DNA from: Bacteroidota bacterium
GTDB taxonomy: Bacteria > Bacteroidota > Bacteroidia > Flavobacteriales_D > Crocinitomicaceae
Assembly: GCA_024280155.1 (NCBI GenBank)
Contig: JAJRQQ010000056.1
Location: 1-43,441, forward strand
DNA length: 43,441 nt
Reading direction: 5' to 3'
The translations under genes were made by a program, and so were the position numbers. The notes under the pieces are model-generated. The model worked only from the letters and a program-made list of their open reading frames with translations. It searched no databases and was not told the origin of the DNA. Below, piece by piece: positions 6,185 to 14,374 of this stretch. Every line of letters starts with the position of its first letter. The stretch's first letter is position 1.

Positions 6185-7603
6185 TCAGTATGCGTAAGCA
6201 CCAATGTCTGGAATTGCTCTACCATTCCCTTCGATATCAGAAGGAGTACTCATTGGGCCAGCTGAATCAATCATAGGAGATGTTGATGAGTAATGAAAAT
6301 CGTAAGAGTTTACATCAATAAAAAGTGGTTCAGAATTCCAAATGTTATTCGTAGGGTTGAAGATAGGAGAGGAGAATATGGTTTCGCTTTTAATTAAATT
6401 GTATTGAAAATCAAAATTCAAGGTAATTGCAACATCTGAAATCGTATCGATGGCAATTTCATGATCTACATTCCCATAGATGATTGAATTTGTAATCGTT
6501 CCTTCGTTTATTGAAGCAATCGTCGTTGTTTGAGTTTGTTGATTCGAATAATAATTGCTAATTCCAACAGCTGCTGCAGAATTACCTCCTGTTCCGTATC
6601 CGAGTAGATGACAATTATTAAAATTAAAATCTCCACCTTCAAGAACGAGTAACGAATGAATTCCATTCTTCGCAATAATACAATTCTCTGCTTTTACTTT
6701 TGCTCCAGAAAAGATGAAAAGTCCGTAAGATGCATTGTTCTGAATGATTGTATTCGATACTTGGAGCGTATAACTTGTGTTACTTGGGGCTTCTCCGTAT
6801 AAATGAATGCCTGAAGTACCATTTTTAATAATCGCATAATCAATCGAACTCGGCAATGCTTTGCTGAAATAGATACCATAATATTGTCCAGCTACATCAT
6901 CGTAAAAAGCCTCTAAACGATCGCCTTGAAAAGTAACTTCATTTCCAAGTGTTCCTTGAATATCGAGTGAGCCTTTGTAGACATAGAGTAAGGCATTTTT
7001 GTGTAAATAAATTTCCGTTCCTGCTGGTATAATTAATGCTTTCGCAGAATCAACAATGGCTGCTCCGTAAATAACATGAGGTTTATCGTTTGGCCATACA
7101 CCTTCATTTAAATCGAAAATTCCTTGCGAAATATAGGAATAATGAAAATAGGCATCCTGTCCCCAAGCCACCAATTCAACAAATTGATCTTTTCCATTGG
7201 TTCTAAAGCGAATTCTGTCTTCAATAACCATCGGATTAGCAGCGTTGTTTGGATCTAGTGTTACTTCAACAAAAACAAACAAACTGTCTTTGCCTTCAAG
7301 TTCTACTGGCGCAAACTGAGTTCCTGAAGCGCCGTCAATGTTTATTCTGAAAGAGGAGGAGGCACCACCCATTAATTCCATGCCCTCAATTTTAACGGTT
7401 TTATTAGAATTGTTATAAATTTTAAATTTCTTAGTCACCGAGCCAATCGTTGTGAAAACAGTGTCAAAAATGACAGTATCTTGACTGAAAGAAAGGTTTT
7501 CAGTAGAAAAAGAAAGTGGTTTTTTACAGCTATTTATCGAAATCATCGACAGAAGAAGAAAGGAGATATAGATGTATTTATAGAATTTATGCATAAGTTT
7601 CAT
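6185..7603 (-). CDS. Lipoprotein with a right-handed beta-helix domain
   Basis: 472 residues. The N-terminus has a basic start, a hydrophobic stretch and a lipobox-like SINSC at about residue 26, followed by KK, so it is probably a lipoprotein at the outer or inner membrane. Residues ~45-150 form an immunoglobulin-like beta region (TVFTTIGSVTKKFKIYNNS). From about 180 onward come short repeated turns of the parallel beta-helix kind (IIKNGTSGIHLYG, IIQNNASYGLFIFSG, IIAKNGIHSLLVLEGG). The end, DSAGPMSTPSDIEGNGRAIP plus DIGAYAY, is typical of Bacteroidota beta-helix (choice-of-anchor Q-like) proteins. Function is unknown; surface binding or adhesion is a guess. Two starts are possible (Met1 at 7603 or Met4 at 7594). 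The nearby -7 element favours Met4. Confidence 0.85.
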   Translation of the reverse strand: MKLMHKFYKYIYISFLLLSMISINSCKKPLSFSTENLSFSQDTVIFDTVFTTIGSVTKKFKIYNNSNKTVKIEGMELMGGASSSFRINIDGASGTQFAPVELEGKDSLFVFVEVTLDPNNAANPMVIEDRIRFRTNGKDQFVELVAWGQDAYFHYSYISQGIFDLNEGVWPNDKPHVIYGAAIVDSAKALIIPAGTEIYLHKNALLYVYKGSLDIQGTLGNEVTFQGDRLEAFYDDVAGQYYGIYFSKALPSSIDYAIIKNGTSGIHLYGEAPSNTSYTLQVSNTIIQNNASYGLFIFSGAKVKAENCIIAKNGIHSLLVLEGGDFNFNNCHLLGYGTGGNSAAAVGISNYYSNQQTQTTTIASINEGTITNSIIYGNVDHEIAIDTISDVAITLNFDFQYNLIKSETIFSSPIFNPTNNIWNSEPLFIDVNSYDFHYSSTSPMIDSAGPMSTPSDIEGNGRAIPDIGAYAY

Positions 7604-7610
7604 TGTTGCA

Positions 7611-7618
7611 CAAAAATA
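7611..7618 (-). promoter_or_regulatory. Possible -7 element for the beta-helix lipoprotein gene
   Basis: Read on the minus strand these bases are TATTTTTG, which matches TAnnTTTG. Transcription would start about 5-7 bp downstream, near the first ATG at 7603. The second ATG (7594) would then have a more normal short leader. No TTG is found at the expected distance. Confidence 0.35.
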
Positions 7619-7712
7619 ACGTATTTTTACATAAAATATTTCAAATCAATGCTTGAAAGACAAAAACTATCCAAAAAATGTTTTTTTTAGATAAAATTGA
7701 ATAAAAGTTGTG

Positions 7713-7741
7713 TTGATTATTAAAATAATTAATTATCTTTG
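7713..7741 (+). promoter_or_regulatory. Promoter of the L31 gene
   Basis: TTG at 7713-7715, an 18-bp spacer and TATCTTTG at 7734-7741 match the Bacteroidota promoter. The ATG at 7784 follows 42 bp later. Confidence 0.7.
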
Positions 7742-7783
7742 CACTCCTAATTTAGGAGAATTAAGAAATTTATTTGAACAGTA

Positions 7784-8038
7784 ATGAGAAAAGATATACA
7801 CCCTGAAGATTACAGATTAGTTGTTTTTAAAGATATGACTAACGATTATGCATTTGTTTGCCCATCTTGTGCAAACACATCTGAAACAATTAAGTGGGAA
7901 GATGGAAATGAGTACCCTCTAATTAAATTAGATGTTTCTCACAAATCACACCCATTCTTTACAGGTATTTCACAATTTGTTGATACGGCAGGACGTATTG
8001 ATAAGTTTAATACGCGTTACGGTAAACGTAAGAAGTAA
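7784..8038 (+). CDS. rpmE2: 50S ribosomal protein L31 type B
   Basis: 84 residues, the length of type B L31. It begins MRKDIHPEDYRLVVFKDM and has SHPFFTGISQFVDTAGRIDK followed by FNTRYGKRKK, the standard conserved segments. The type A zinc ligands are not fully present: only CPSC at about residues 26-29 is seen, as usual for this paralogue. L31 binds at the intersubunit bridge of the ribosome. The gene is single, with its own promoter (7713-7741) and terminator (8060-8089). Confidence 0.96.
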   Translation: MRKDIHPEDYRLVVFKDMTNDYAFVCPSCANTSETIKWEDGNEYPLIKLDVSHKSHPFFTGISQFVDTAGRIDKFNTRYGKRKK

Positions 8039-8059
8039 TCTTTTCGAAAGAAATATATT

Positions 8060-8089
8060 AGACCGTTTCATTATGAGACGGTCTTTTTT
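8060..8089 (+). terminator. Terminator of the L31 gene
   Basis: AGACCGT pairs with ACGGTCT across an 11-nt loop that has partial internal pairing (TCA/TGA), followed by TTTTT. It begins 22 bp after the L31 stop. Confidence 0.85.
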
Positions 8090-8199
8090 AATTTATAGTC
8101 ATCTCTAAAGTTTTTGGAAAATCAATGAGAGAATTATAAACACGAAGTTTTATGGCTTAATATTTGTCCTCCCAAAAAACAAGAATTATCTTTATACGC

Positions 8200-10317
8200 G
8201 TGAAAAGAAATCTAATAATTTTAATGCTCTTGCTAGCAAATTTGTCACTCTCAAATTTTGCTTTTTCTTCTCGAGTGAAAAATGGTTTTGAGGCACTTGA
8301 AATCAAAGATTATTTCAAAGCGAAAAAGCTATTCTCAAAATCTTTAAAATACAACCCTTCACCTTCTGGTTATGGATTAGCGACTATCTATTCTCGAAAC
8401 GACAATCCTTTCTACGATATAGATTCTGCTTATCGTTATATTTTGATTTCAGATTCTACTTGGAATTTAAGTAAGCAAAGAAAAAAAGAAAAATGGGCGC
8501 ATTACGGTTGGACTCAAAACGGTATTGATTCTTTGAAGCAGATTGTCAGTGCTCAGTTCTACGTTATTGCAAAAAATAAAAAAACGGTAAAAGAATACAC
8601 CCGTTTTATAACAATGCACCCTTGGGCAGATGAGTATAGTAAAGCACTTTATTCTAGAGATTCTTTAGCTTTTCATGAGGCAGTGGCAGTTAACACATCT
8701 GAATCCTATAAAAATTACATGGAAACTTATCCTGAGAGTGAGTTCTTCGAAATTGCAAAGCAAAATTATTTTCACGCTCAGTTTCTTGAACTTACTGGAG
8801 ATGGTTCGTTAGAATCTTACAAAGAATTTGTAGCTAAATTTCCTAACAGCCCTTTGAGATATGAAGCAGATAGCATGATTTATTTATTTGTAACAGAACC
8901 CAATACAGAAGATTCATATCGGGAATTTATTACGGATTATTCAGGAAACAAATTAATTCTTAAGGGATGGCAAGAATTTTATCAAGTTTACCTATTTGAT
9001 TACTCGAAAGAAAGAATGCTAGAGTTTTTACAACTTTATCCTACTGCTTTGAATAAATTAGACGTAGAAAAAGATATAATGTGGTATGATTCTATTTTAT
9101 TGCCGTTTTTCGAAGAAGAAAGTGCAGGGTTGATGAATACTTCAGGAGAAACAATTCTTTTACCAAGATATGAATATTTAAGTGAAAGTTTTGATGGGTT
9201 GTTTCTGTTTGGAAAAAATGAAAAACTCGGAATCATCAATCGAAATGGGGATTTGATATTAAATGCAGATTTTGATGTAATTTCATACTTGTCTAAAGGT
9301 CGTTTTGTTGTGGAGAAAGATGAAGTGTTAGGATTGGTCGATAGAAATGGTCGTGTTTTACTGCCTTGTGAACTGGATGATATTGGAAATCTAAAAAATG
9401 GACTGGTCTATCTCTCAAAAAATGATAAATATTTCTATACTGATTACAATGGTCGACGAAAAATAGATTCTTCGTATATTGATGCAACTGATTTCATGAA
9501 TGATTTTGCAATAGTTGAGAATGAAGAAGGTTATGGTGTAATTAATTTATCCGGTGAATATGTTATTTCTCCAATTCATAATAAATTAAAATGGCTCAAT
9601 GATTCTATTTTAAGTTATAGTGAAGGGAGTAAATGGGGGATGATTTCTCTTTTAAATGATACAATTACTATTGCGAAATATGATTATATCGGAGAATTTA
9701 AAGATGGTTTTTCGATTGCTTCTAAGAATGATACCTTATTGTATTTGAATGAAAATGGTAAGAATGAATTCAATCAATATTTTTCAACCTTTCCAAATGT
9801 TCGAGTAAAAGGAGAGTTTGTGAATGGAACCGCAATTGTCAATCGAGGAGGAGAATATGGAAGGATAAATCTTCAAGGCGATATTATTACAGATATTGAA
9901 TATGAGAACCTTGCTCTTGGCACTAAGTTCATTCCTTTTGAAGAAGATGGTTTCTGGGGGATTCTTTCATTATCGAATAAAGTCATTGTGGAATCAAAAT
10001 TTGACCGTGTAGAATTGATTAAAGAAAAATATGCTATCGTTAATTATGAAGATTCGCTTGGAGTGATAGGGGTTGATGGTAAACTAATTATCCCGATAAA
10101 ATATAAATCAATAGCACATGTTGCTGATAATGCGTTCAGTGTTTTTGATGGAATAAAATATGGTCTCTACATTGATAATATGCTTGTAACTGGATTAGAA
10201 TTTTCATCCATTGAACTTTTTAACGAAGAATTTGTATCTTTAACTAATGAGAATGGCGTAATCTATTACGATTTAATCAGTAACAGAATTATTAAACATC
10301 AACCGGTACTTGAATAA
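8200..10317 (+). CDS. Secreted WG-repeat protein with N-terminal TPR-like repeats
   Basis: 705 residues from a GTG start. This start gives a normal signal peptide (VKRNLIILMLLLANLSLSNF). The frame is open to a TTG at 8164, but that codon overlaps a near-consensus -7 element (AATATTTG), so I reject it. Residues ~25-290 contain helical TPR-like repeats, including FEALEIKDYFKAKKLFSKSL and several YKxFxxxFPxSxxxxxA units. Residues ~310-690 hold about nine WG-type beta repeats such as KLGIINRNGDLIL, GYGVINLSGEYVI and SLGVIGVDGKLIIP. WG repeats are thought to mediate protein binding. The stop overlaps the next gene by 8 bp, so this protein and the TonB-like protein are probably partners at the envelope. 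Confidence 0.85.
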   Translation: MKRNLIILMLLLANLSLSNFAFSSRVKNGFEALEIKDYFKAKKLFSKSLKYNPSPSGYGLATIYSRNDNPFYDIDSAYRYILISDSTWNLSKQRKKEKWAHYGWTQNGIDSLKQIVSAQFYVIAKNKKTVKEYTRFITMHPWADEYSKALYSRDSLAFHEAVAVNTSESYKNYMETYPESEFFEIAKQNYFHAQFLELTGDGSLESYKEFVAKFPNSPLRYEADSMIYLFVTEPNTEDSYREFITDYSGNKLILKGWQEFYQVYLFDYSKERMLEFLQLYPTALNKLDVEKDIMWYDSILLPFFEEESAGLMNTSGETILLPRYEYLSESFDGLFLFGKNEKLGIINRNGDLILNADFDVISYLSKGRFVVEKDEVLGLVDRNGRVLLPCELDDIGNLKNGLVYLSKNDKYFYTDYNGRRKIDSSYIDATDFMNDFAIVENEEGYGVINLSGEYVISPIHNKLKWLNDSILSYSEGSKWGMISLLNDTITIAKYDYIGEFKDGFSIASKNDTLLYLNENGKNEFNQYFSTFPNVRVKGEFVNGTAIVNRGGEYGRINLQGDIITDIEYENLALGTKFIPFEEDGFWGILSLSNKVIVESKFDRVELIKEKYAIVNYEDSLGVIGVDGKLIIPIKYKSIAHVADNAFSVFDGIKYGLYIDNMLVTGLEFSSIELFNEEFVSLTNENGVIYYDLISNRIIKHQPVLE

Positions 10318-11065
10318 CTTTTTTGACATATTAGAAAAATATAAGTTTGGTATCCTTGCTTCTTTGCTCATTTACATCATTATTTTTATGTATTTGCAGC
10401 TCACTTCTGTTTCTTATGCCATTCGTTATGAACCTTTTTACAATGGCTCTTACATTGAAATTCCTGAAGAAGAAATTCAACTAAAACCCGAGAATATTCT
10501 TTCTTCAGATGTACCTCAAGACATTAAGAATATGTCACGAGATGTGAATGACTCAAGAGAATCTTCATCTGAAGAATATTTCCATAATATTTCTGATGAA
10601 TCTATCGATGAACAAGTAAAGCGAATGGAGCAAGAAATGTATGAAGAAGCTGGAGGAGAGAAAACCAGAGCTGAAATTCGTGCAGAAATGGAGCAAAAAA
10701 GAGCTGAGTTAGAGAATAAATCCAATAACCAGCCTCAAAAGAGTGAGAATTCTAATGGTAGTAAAAAGTATTCAGGCAATGTAATGGTAGAATGGGATTT
10801 GCGAGAGCCTCACCAAAATAATAATTGGTTTATCCGAAACCCTGGTTATACATGTGGATATGGTTCTTCTGGAAGAGTTGTAGTTTTGATTAAAGTAAAT
10901 CAAAATGGAAATGTTACTTCTGCAACTTATGATGCTTCTAAAAGTAGCTCTGCAAATTCTTGTATGATTGAAGAAGCAATTAAATACGCGAAAATGTCTC
11001 GTTTTAAGTATTCATCACAGAAAAGTCAATTGGGATGGATTAGTTATACTTTTGTTTCTCAATAG
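10310..11065 (+). CDS. TonB-like inner-membrane protein
   Basis: 251 residues from a TTG start that overlaps the previous stop by 8 bp. The next ATG lies inside the membrane segment, so TTG is preferred. One transmembrane helix (about residues 13-33, FGILASLLIYIIIFMYLQL) is followed by an acidic and charged linker with an E/R/K-rich coiled-coil-like stretch (~100-140). The C-terminal domain (~155-251) has GRVVVLIKVNQNGNVTSATY followed by an EAIKYAKMSRFKYS block and a closing ISYTF strand, the pattern of TonB C-terminal domains. TonB proteins pass energy from the inner-membrane ExbB-ExbD motor to outer-membrane transporters. No exbB or exbD lies nearby. Coupling to the WG-repeat protein is inferred from gene overlap. 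Confidence 0.75.
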   Translation: MNNFFDILEKYKFGILASLLIYIIIFMYLQLTSVSYAIRYEPFYNGSYIEIPEEEIQLKPENILSSDVPQDIKNMSRDVNDSRESSSEEYFHNISDESIDEQVKRMEQEMYEEAGGEKTRAEIRAEMEQKRAELENKSNNQPQKSENSNGSKKYSGNVMVEWDLREPHQNNNWFIRNPGYTCGYGSSGRVVVLIKVNQNGNVTSATYDASKSSSANSCMIEEAIKYAKMSRFKYSSQKSQLGWISYTFVSQ

Positions 11066-11067
11066 CT

Positions 11068-11865
11068 ATGGAAGAAAACAATCTCTATTATTCCATTCCA
11101 AAGCAGCTAGGACTGTCTCCTAATGACATATTATTTATTGCTTCTGACGTTAAAAAAATGGCGCTTGATTCTCGTGCTAATGGTTTTTCTTTTGATGCAT
11201 CATATTTTATAGAGTGTTTTCAGAATACAGTGATTAACGGTAGTTTAATTATCCCTGCTTATACTGATTATTTAAAGAATGGAGATGCATTTGACTATGA
11301 AAAAAGCAAACCGTCAACAGGAGCATTGTCTAACCGTGTAATGAAAAGAAAAGACTTTGTTCGTTCACTCGATCCATTACATTCTGTTTTTGCATGGGGA
11401 AGAAATTCTGCTGATATATCAAAAATAAATAGTGAGAGTACTTTAGGAAAGGGGAGTATTTTTGATTTCTTGGATAAGAATAAAGCAAAAATGATTTGCA
11501 TTGATGTTGATTTTCAAGACAGTCTAACTTTCGTGCATTATGTCGAAGAAAAATTAAATGTAAATTATAGAAAACCTTTTCACTGGAAAATGAAAGTCAA
11601 GAAAGATGGGGAGGAAATAGACAGGAATTGTCTCTTTTACACAAAAAAATCATGGGTTCTGACGGATTTAGATAATTTTCAGGAAGATGCAATACTCAGT
11701 GGAATTGTAAAAGAATTAAAAATTGGAAATTCTACCATTTTACTATTCGACGTTGAGGTTTTACATCATTTTATAGAAAATTACATTAAATCTGGGAAGA
11801 AATTGTATAAGATTAGTATTTTAGAATACTTGAAAAATATAGCAAGAAAAATTTTAAGAAAATAA
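11068..11865 (+). CDS. AAC(3)-fold acyltransferase-like protein
   Basis: 265 residues, the length of AAC(3)-family (antibiotic N-acetyltransferase, YokD-like) proteins. Family landmarks are readable: LIIPAYTDY (~60-68), PSTGALSNR then RKDFVRSLDPLHSVFAWGRN (~81-115) with the conserved Arg-Ser-x-x-Pro-x-x-S pattern, then GKGSIFDFLD and CIDVDFQDSLTFVHYVEE. The family acetylates the 3-amino group of aminoglycosides, but many homologues in Bacteroidota modify amino sugars of surface polysaccharides instead. The gene lies 2 bp after the TonB-like gene and 6 bp before menB, which gives no hint of a resistance cassette. Substrate is unknown. Confidence 0.7.
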   Translation: MEENNLYYSIPKQLGLSPNDILFIASDVKKMALDSRANGFSFDASYFIECFQNTVINGSLIIPAYTDYLKNGDAFDYEKSKPSTGALSNRVMKRKDFVRSLDPLHSVFAWGRNSADISKINSESTLGKGSIFDFLDKNKAKMICIDVDFQDSLTFVHYVEEKLNVNYRKPFHWKMKVKKDGEEIDRNCLFYTKKSWVLTDLDNFQEDAILSGIVKELKIGNSTILLFDVEVLHHFIENYIKSGKKLYKISILEYLKNIARKILRK

Positions 11866-11871
11866 TAATTT

Positions 11872-12714
11872 ATGAGTTCAATCAATTGGAAAACAGTCAA
11901 AGAATATAAAGATATAACCTTTAAAAAATGTGATGGAGTAGCAAGAATTGCTTTCAATCGCCCAGAAGTGAGAAATGCTTTTCGACCTGAAACAGTAGAT
12001 GAATTGGACGAAGCATTAACAATGGCACATTACGACCAAGAAATTGGAGTGATTTTACTTTCTGCAGAAGGACCATCTGAAAAAGATGGTGTTTGGTCAT
12101 TTTGCTCTGGTGGAGATCAACGTGTACGTGATAAGCGTGGTTACCGTGGTGGAGATGGTGTGAATCGTTTCAATATCCTAGATGTACAACGAAGAATTCG
12201 ATTTATGAATAAAGTAGTTATCGCAGTGGTTCCTGGTTGGGCTGTTGGTGGTGGACATTCTTTGCATGTGGTGTGTGATTTAACTTTAGCATCTAAAGAA
12301 CATGCTATTTTTAAACAAACGGATGCTGATGTAGCAAGTTTTGATGGTGGATTTGGCTCTGCATATCTTGCAAGACAAGTTGGGCAGAAAAGAGCACGCG
12401 AAATATTTTTCTTAGGTTTTGATTATTCTGCTCAAGAGGCATACGAAATGGGGATGATTAATAAAGTTGTACCTCATGCGGAACTTGAACAGACTGCTTT
12501 TGATTGGGGGCAAGAAATATTAACAAAAAGTCCTACGGCAATAAAAATGTTAAAATTCTCATTTAACTTAATCGATGATGGTTTAGTTGGTCAGCAAGTT
12601 TTTGCAGGAGAAGCAACTCGTTTGGCATACATGACTGATGAAGCAGAGGAGGGAAGAAACGCATTCTTGGAAAAAAGAAAGAGAGATTTTTCTAAATTCC
12701 CGAAGTTTCGATAA
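11872..12714 (+). CDS. menB: 1,4-dihydroxy-2-naphthoyl-CoA synthase
   Basis: 280 residues, normal for MenB. It converts o-succinylbenzoyl-CoA to 1,4-dihydroxy-2-naphthoyl-CoA in menaquinone synthesis. Crotonase-fold motifs are clear: FNRPEVRNAFRPETVDELDE, the SFCSGGDQRVR oxyanion-hole segment, VPGWAVGGGHSLHVVCDLTL, the DADVASFDGGFGSAYLARQV segment with the conserved catalytic Asp region, and a C-terminal EGRNAFLEKRKRDFSKFPKF. SGGDQ and the Gly-rich VGGGHSLH are MenB-specific. It stands without other men genes and closes the WG-repeat cluster. Confidence 0.96.
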   Translation: MSSINWKTVKEYKDITFKKCDGVARIAFNRPEVRNAFRPETVDELDEALTMAHYDQEIGVILLSAEGPSEKDGVWSFCSGGDQRVRDKRGYRGGDGVNRFNILDVQRRIRFMNKVVIAVVPGWAVGGGHSLHVVCDLTLASKEHAIFKQTDADVASFDGGFGSAYLARQVGQKRAREIFFLGFDYSAQEAYEMGMINKVVPHAELEQTAFDWGQEILTKSPTAIKMLKFSFNLIDDGLVGQQVFAGEATRLAYMTDEAEEGRNAFLEKRKRDFSKFPKFR

Positions 12715-12720
12715 AAAATA

Positions 12721-12764
12721 AAAAAATAGTACGGGCAAGTCGCGACCTACCCGTACTATTTTTT
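12721..12764. terminator. Palindromic bidirectional terminator (second REP-like copy)
   Basis: A 44-bp near-palindrome centred on GTCGCGAC: A6-TAGTACGGGCAA, centre, CCTACCCGTACTA-T7, with two mismatched pairs. It sits between convergent menB and hbd. It shares GTACGGGCAA and the CGCG centre with the repeat at 6099-6155. Confidence 0.85.
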
Positions 12765-12769
12765 TATAA

Positions 12770-13660
12770 TCATTTCTTAAAATTATCAGCGACAATCAAT
12801 TCTTTCGTACCATGACCCCAAGAATAGAATCCTTCTTTCGATTTAATTCCAAGTTTACCTGCCGTTACCATATTCACCAATAAAGGACAAGGTGCGTATT
12901 TTGGATTTCCTAAACCTTCGTAAAGAACATTCATAATTGCCAAACAAACGTCTAATCCAATAAAATCAGCTAACTGAAGTGGTCCCATTGGATGAGCCAT
13001 TCCTAGTTTCATAACTGTGTCAATTTCTTCAACTCCAGCAACTCCTTCGTTTAGAGTGATAATTGCTTCGTTAATCATTGGCATTAAGATTCTGTTGGCA
13101 ACAAATCCAGGATAATCATTCACTTCTACAGGAACTTTGTTTAATTTCTTAGAAGTTTCCATGATTAAGTTTGTTACTTCGTCAGAAGTAGAGTACCCAC
13201 GGATAATTTCAATCAATTTCATGATTGGAACAGGGTTCATGAAGTGCATTCCAATTACCTTATCTGGTCGAGAAGTAACGGCTGCAATTTTTGTAATTGA
13301 AATTGAAGATGTATTCGTCGCTAAAATAACGTGATCTTCTGTTACTTCATCTAAATTTCTGAAAATCTTTAATTTTAAATCTATATTTTCAGTTGCAGCT
13401 TCAACAACCAAATCAACACCTGCAACACCTTCTTTCGTATCTGTATAAGTGGTAATATTTGCTAAAGTTGCATTTTTATCCGCTTCAGAAATTTTTTCTT
13501 TAGCAACTTGTCTATCTAGATTCTTAGTAATGGTTGCAATCCCTCTATCTAAAGATGCTTGTGCGATATCAATCAAAGAAACTTTGTATCCAAATTGAGC
13601 AAAAGTATGCGCAATTCCATTTCCCATTGTTCCTGCTCCAATAACAGCTATATTTTTCAT
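12770..13660 (-). CDS. hbd: 3-hydroxybutyryl-CoA (3-hydroxyacyl-CoA) dehydrogenase
   Basis: 296 residues, matching the single-function ~290-residue enzymes. The N-terminal Rossmann motif is IAVIGAGTMGNGIAHTFAQ (GxGxxG). The HFMNPVPIMKLIEIIRG block holds the catalytic His, DYPGFVANRILMPMINEA follows, and the C-terminal domain includes MGPLQLADFIGLDVCLAIM. It oxidises 3-hydroxyacyl-CoA with NAD(P)+ or works in reverse, in beta-oxidation or butyryl-CoA metabolism. A thiolase that could act in the same route lies at 34688-35866 but is not adjacent. Its 3' end is protected by the palindrome at 12721-12764. Confidence 0.93.
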   Translation of the reverse strand: MKNIAVIGAGTMGNGIAHTFAQFGYKVSLIDIAQASLDRGIATITKNLDRQVAKEKISEADKNATLANITTYTDTKEGVAGVDLVVEAATENIDLKLKIFRNLDEVTEDHVILATNTSSISITKIAAVTSRPDKVIGMHFMNPVPIMKLIEIIRGYSTSDEVTNLIMETSKKLNKVPVEVNDYPGFVANRILMPMINEAIITLNEGVAGVEEIDTVMKLGMAHPMGPLQLADFIGLDVCLAIMNVLYEGLGNPKYAPCPLLVNMVTAGKLGIKSKEGFYSWGHGTKELIVADNFKK

Positions 13661-13698
13661 TTTTCTATTTTTATAAGTGATGTAACAAAGTTAATATT

Positions 13699-14304
13699 TT
13701 AATTCTTCTGCATTCTACAGAAAACAAAATTTTGTAAAGTATTGAATGGAGTTTCGTGATCTTCAATGATACTTTCTTCCAAATTGAAACAATTGCCAAA
13801 TACTTGGTATAAACTTTCAGGATTGTATTGAGAAACTTCCAAACCACTACATTTTTTAGGGCCATGATCAGAAAAAGTCCCAATAATCAATGTTTTCAAT
13901 ACTGAAACCGCCACTAAATCTTTGTAGTATTCAATATCATCCTCTTTCGTTAAAAAATGAAATGCTGCTCTGTCGTGCCAACAATCGTACTTTTTAGTAG
14001 GAACAAAATCTAGAATGTCAGAAACAATCCACGTTACTTTATTGGCTTTATCTCCTAATCTTTTTTGTGCACGTTCAATTGCTTTTGAAGAAATGTCCAA
14101 TACGCTAATATCAGTAAAACCTTCTTTTAGAAGATAGTCTACTAAATGACTGTCTCCACCACCTATGTCGATGATTGCAGCATCTTTTGGAAGGTGTGAA
14201 TTTTTAATTAACGCTATTGATGCGTGTGGAACTGCTTGGGTCCAACTTACTTCGTTGGGTTGTTTCGTATCGTAAACTTTTTCCCAATGTTCTTTGTTAT
14301 TCAT
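13699..14304 (-). CDS. Class I SAM-dependent methyltransferase
   Basis: 201 residues from the ATG at 14304 (MNNKEHWEKVYDTKQPNEVS). The frame extends to 14352, but that would place the start in the terminator hairpin at 14324-14354. Motif I is AIIDIGGGDSHLVDYLLKEG, motif II VLDISSKAIERAQKRLG, and DILDFVPTKKYDCWHDRAAF is the post-II region. The opening HWExxYxxxxxxxVSW and the WHDRAAFHFL segment match a small-molecule (thiopurine/tellurite-like) methyltransferase group widespread in bacteria. The substrate cannot be read from sequence. Confidence 0.88.
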   Translation of the reverse strand: MNNKEHWEKVYDTKQPNEVSWTQAVPHASIALIKNSHLPKDAAIIDIGGGDSHLVDYLLKEGFTDISVLDISSKAIERAQKRLGDKANKVTWIVSDILDFVPTKKYDCWHDRAAFHFLTKEDDIEYYKDLVAVSVLKTLIIGTFSDHGPKKCSGLEVSQYNPESLYQVFGNCFNLEESIIEDHETPFNTLQNFVFCRMQKN

Positions 14305-14323
14305 GGTGCAAATATCGCAAAAA

Positions 14324-14354
14324 AAATGCCTGCTACTAAAAGTAACAGGCATTT
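14324..14354 (-). terminator. Terminator of the outer-membrane beta-barrel gene
   Basis: AAATGCCTGCTACT pairs with AGTAACAGGCATTT with one mismatch. On the minus strand the hairpin is followed by a U run (A8 at 14319-14326 on the plus strand). It ends the gene at 14375-15151 and separates it from the methyltransferase. Confidence 0.85.
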
Positions 14355-14374
14355 AAATTAAAATCTAAATTAGA

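Noticed and set aside
8164..8199. TTG start for the WG-repeat gene
   Set aside because: The codon is part of a near-consensus -7 element, and the GTG at 8200 gives a normal signal peptide.
11068..11865. Aminoglycoside-resistance gene
   Set aside because: Only the AAC(3) fold is supported. The context is a chromosomal envelope cluster with native-looking base composition, so a resistance role is not shown.
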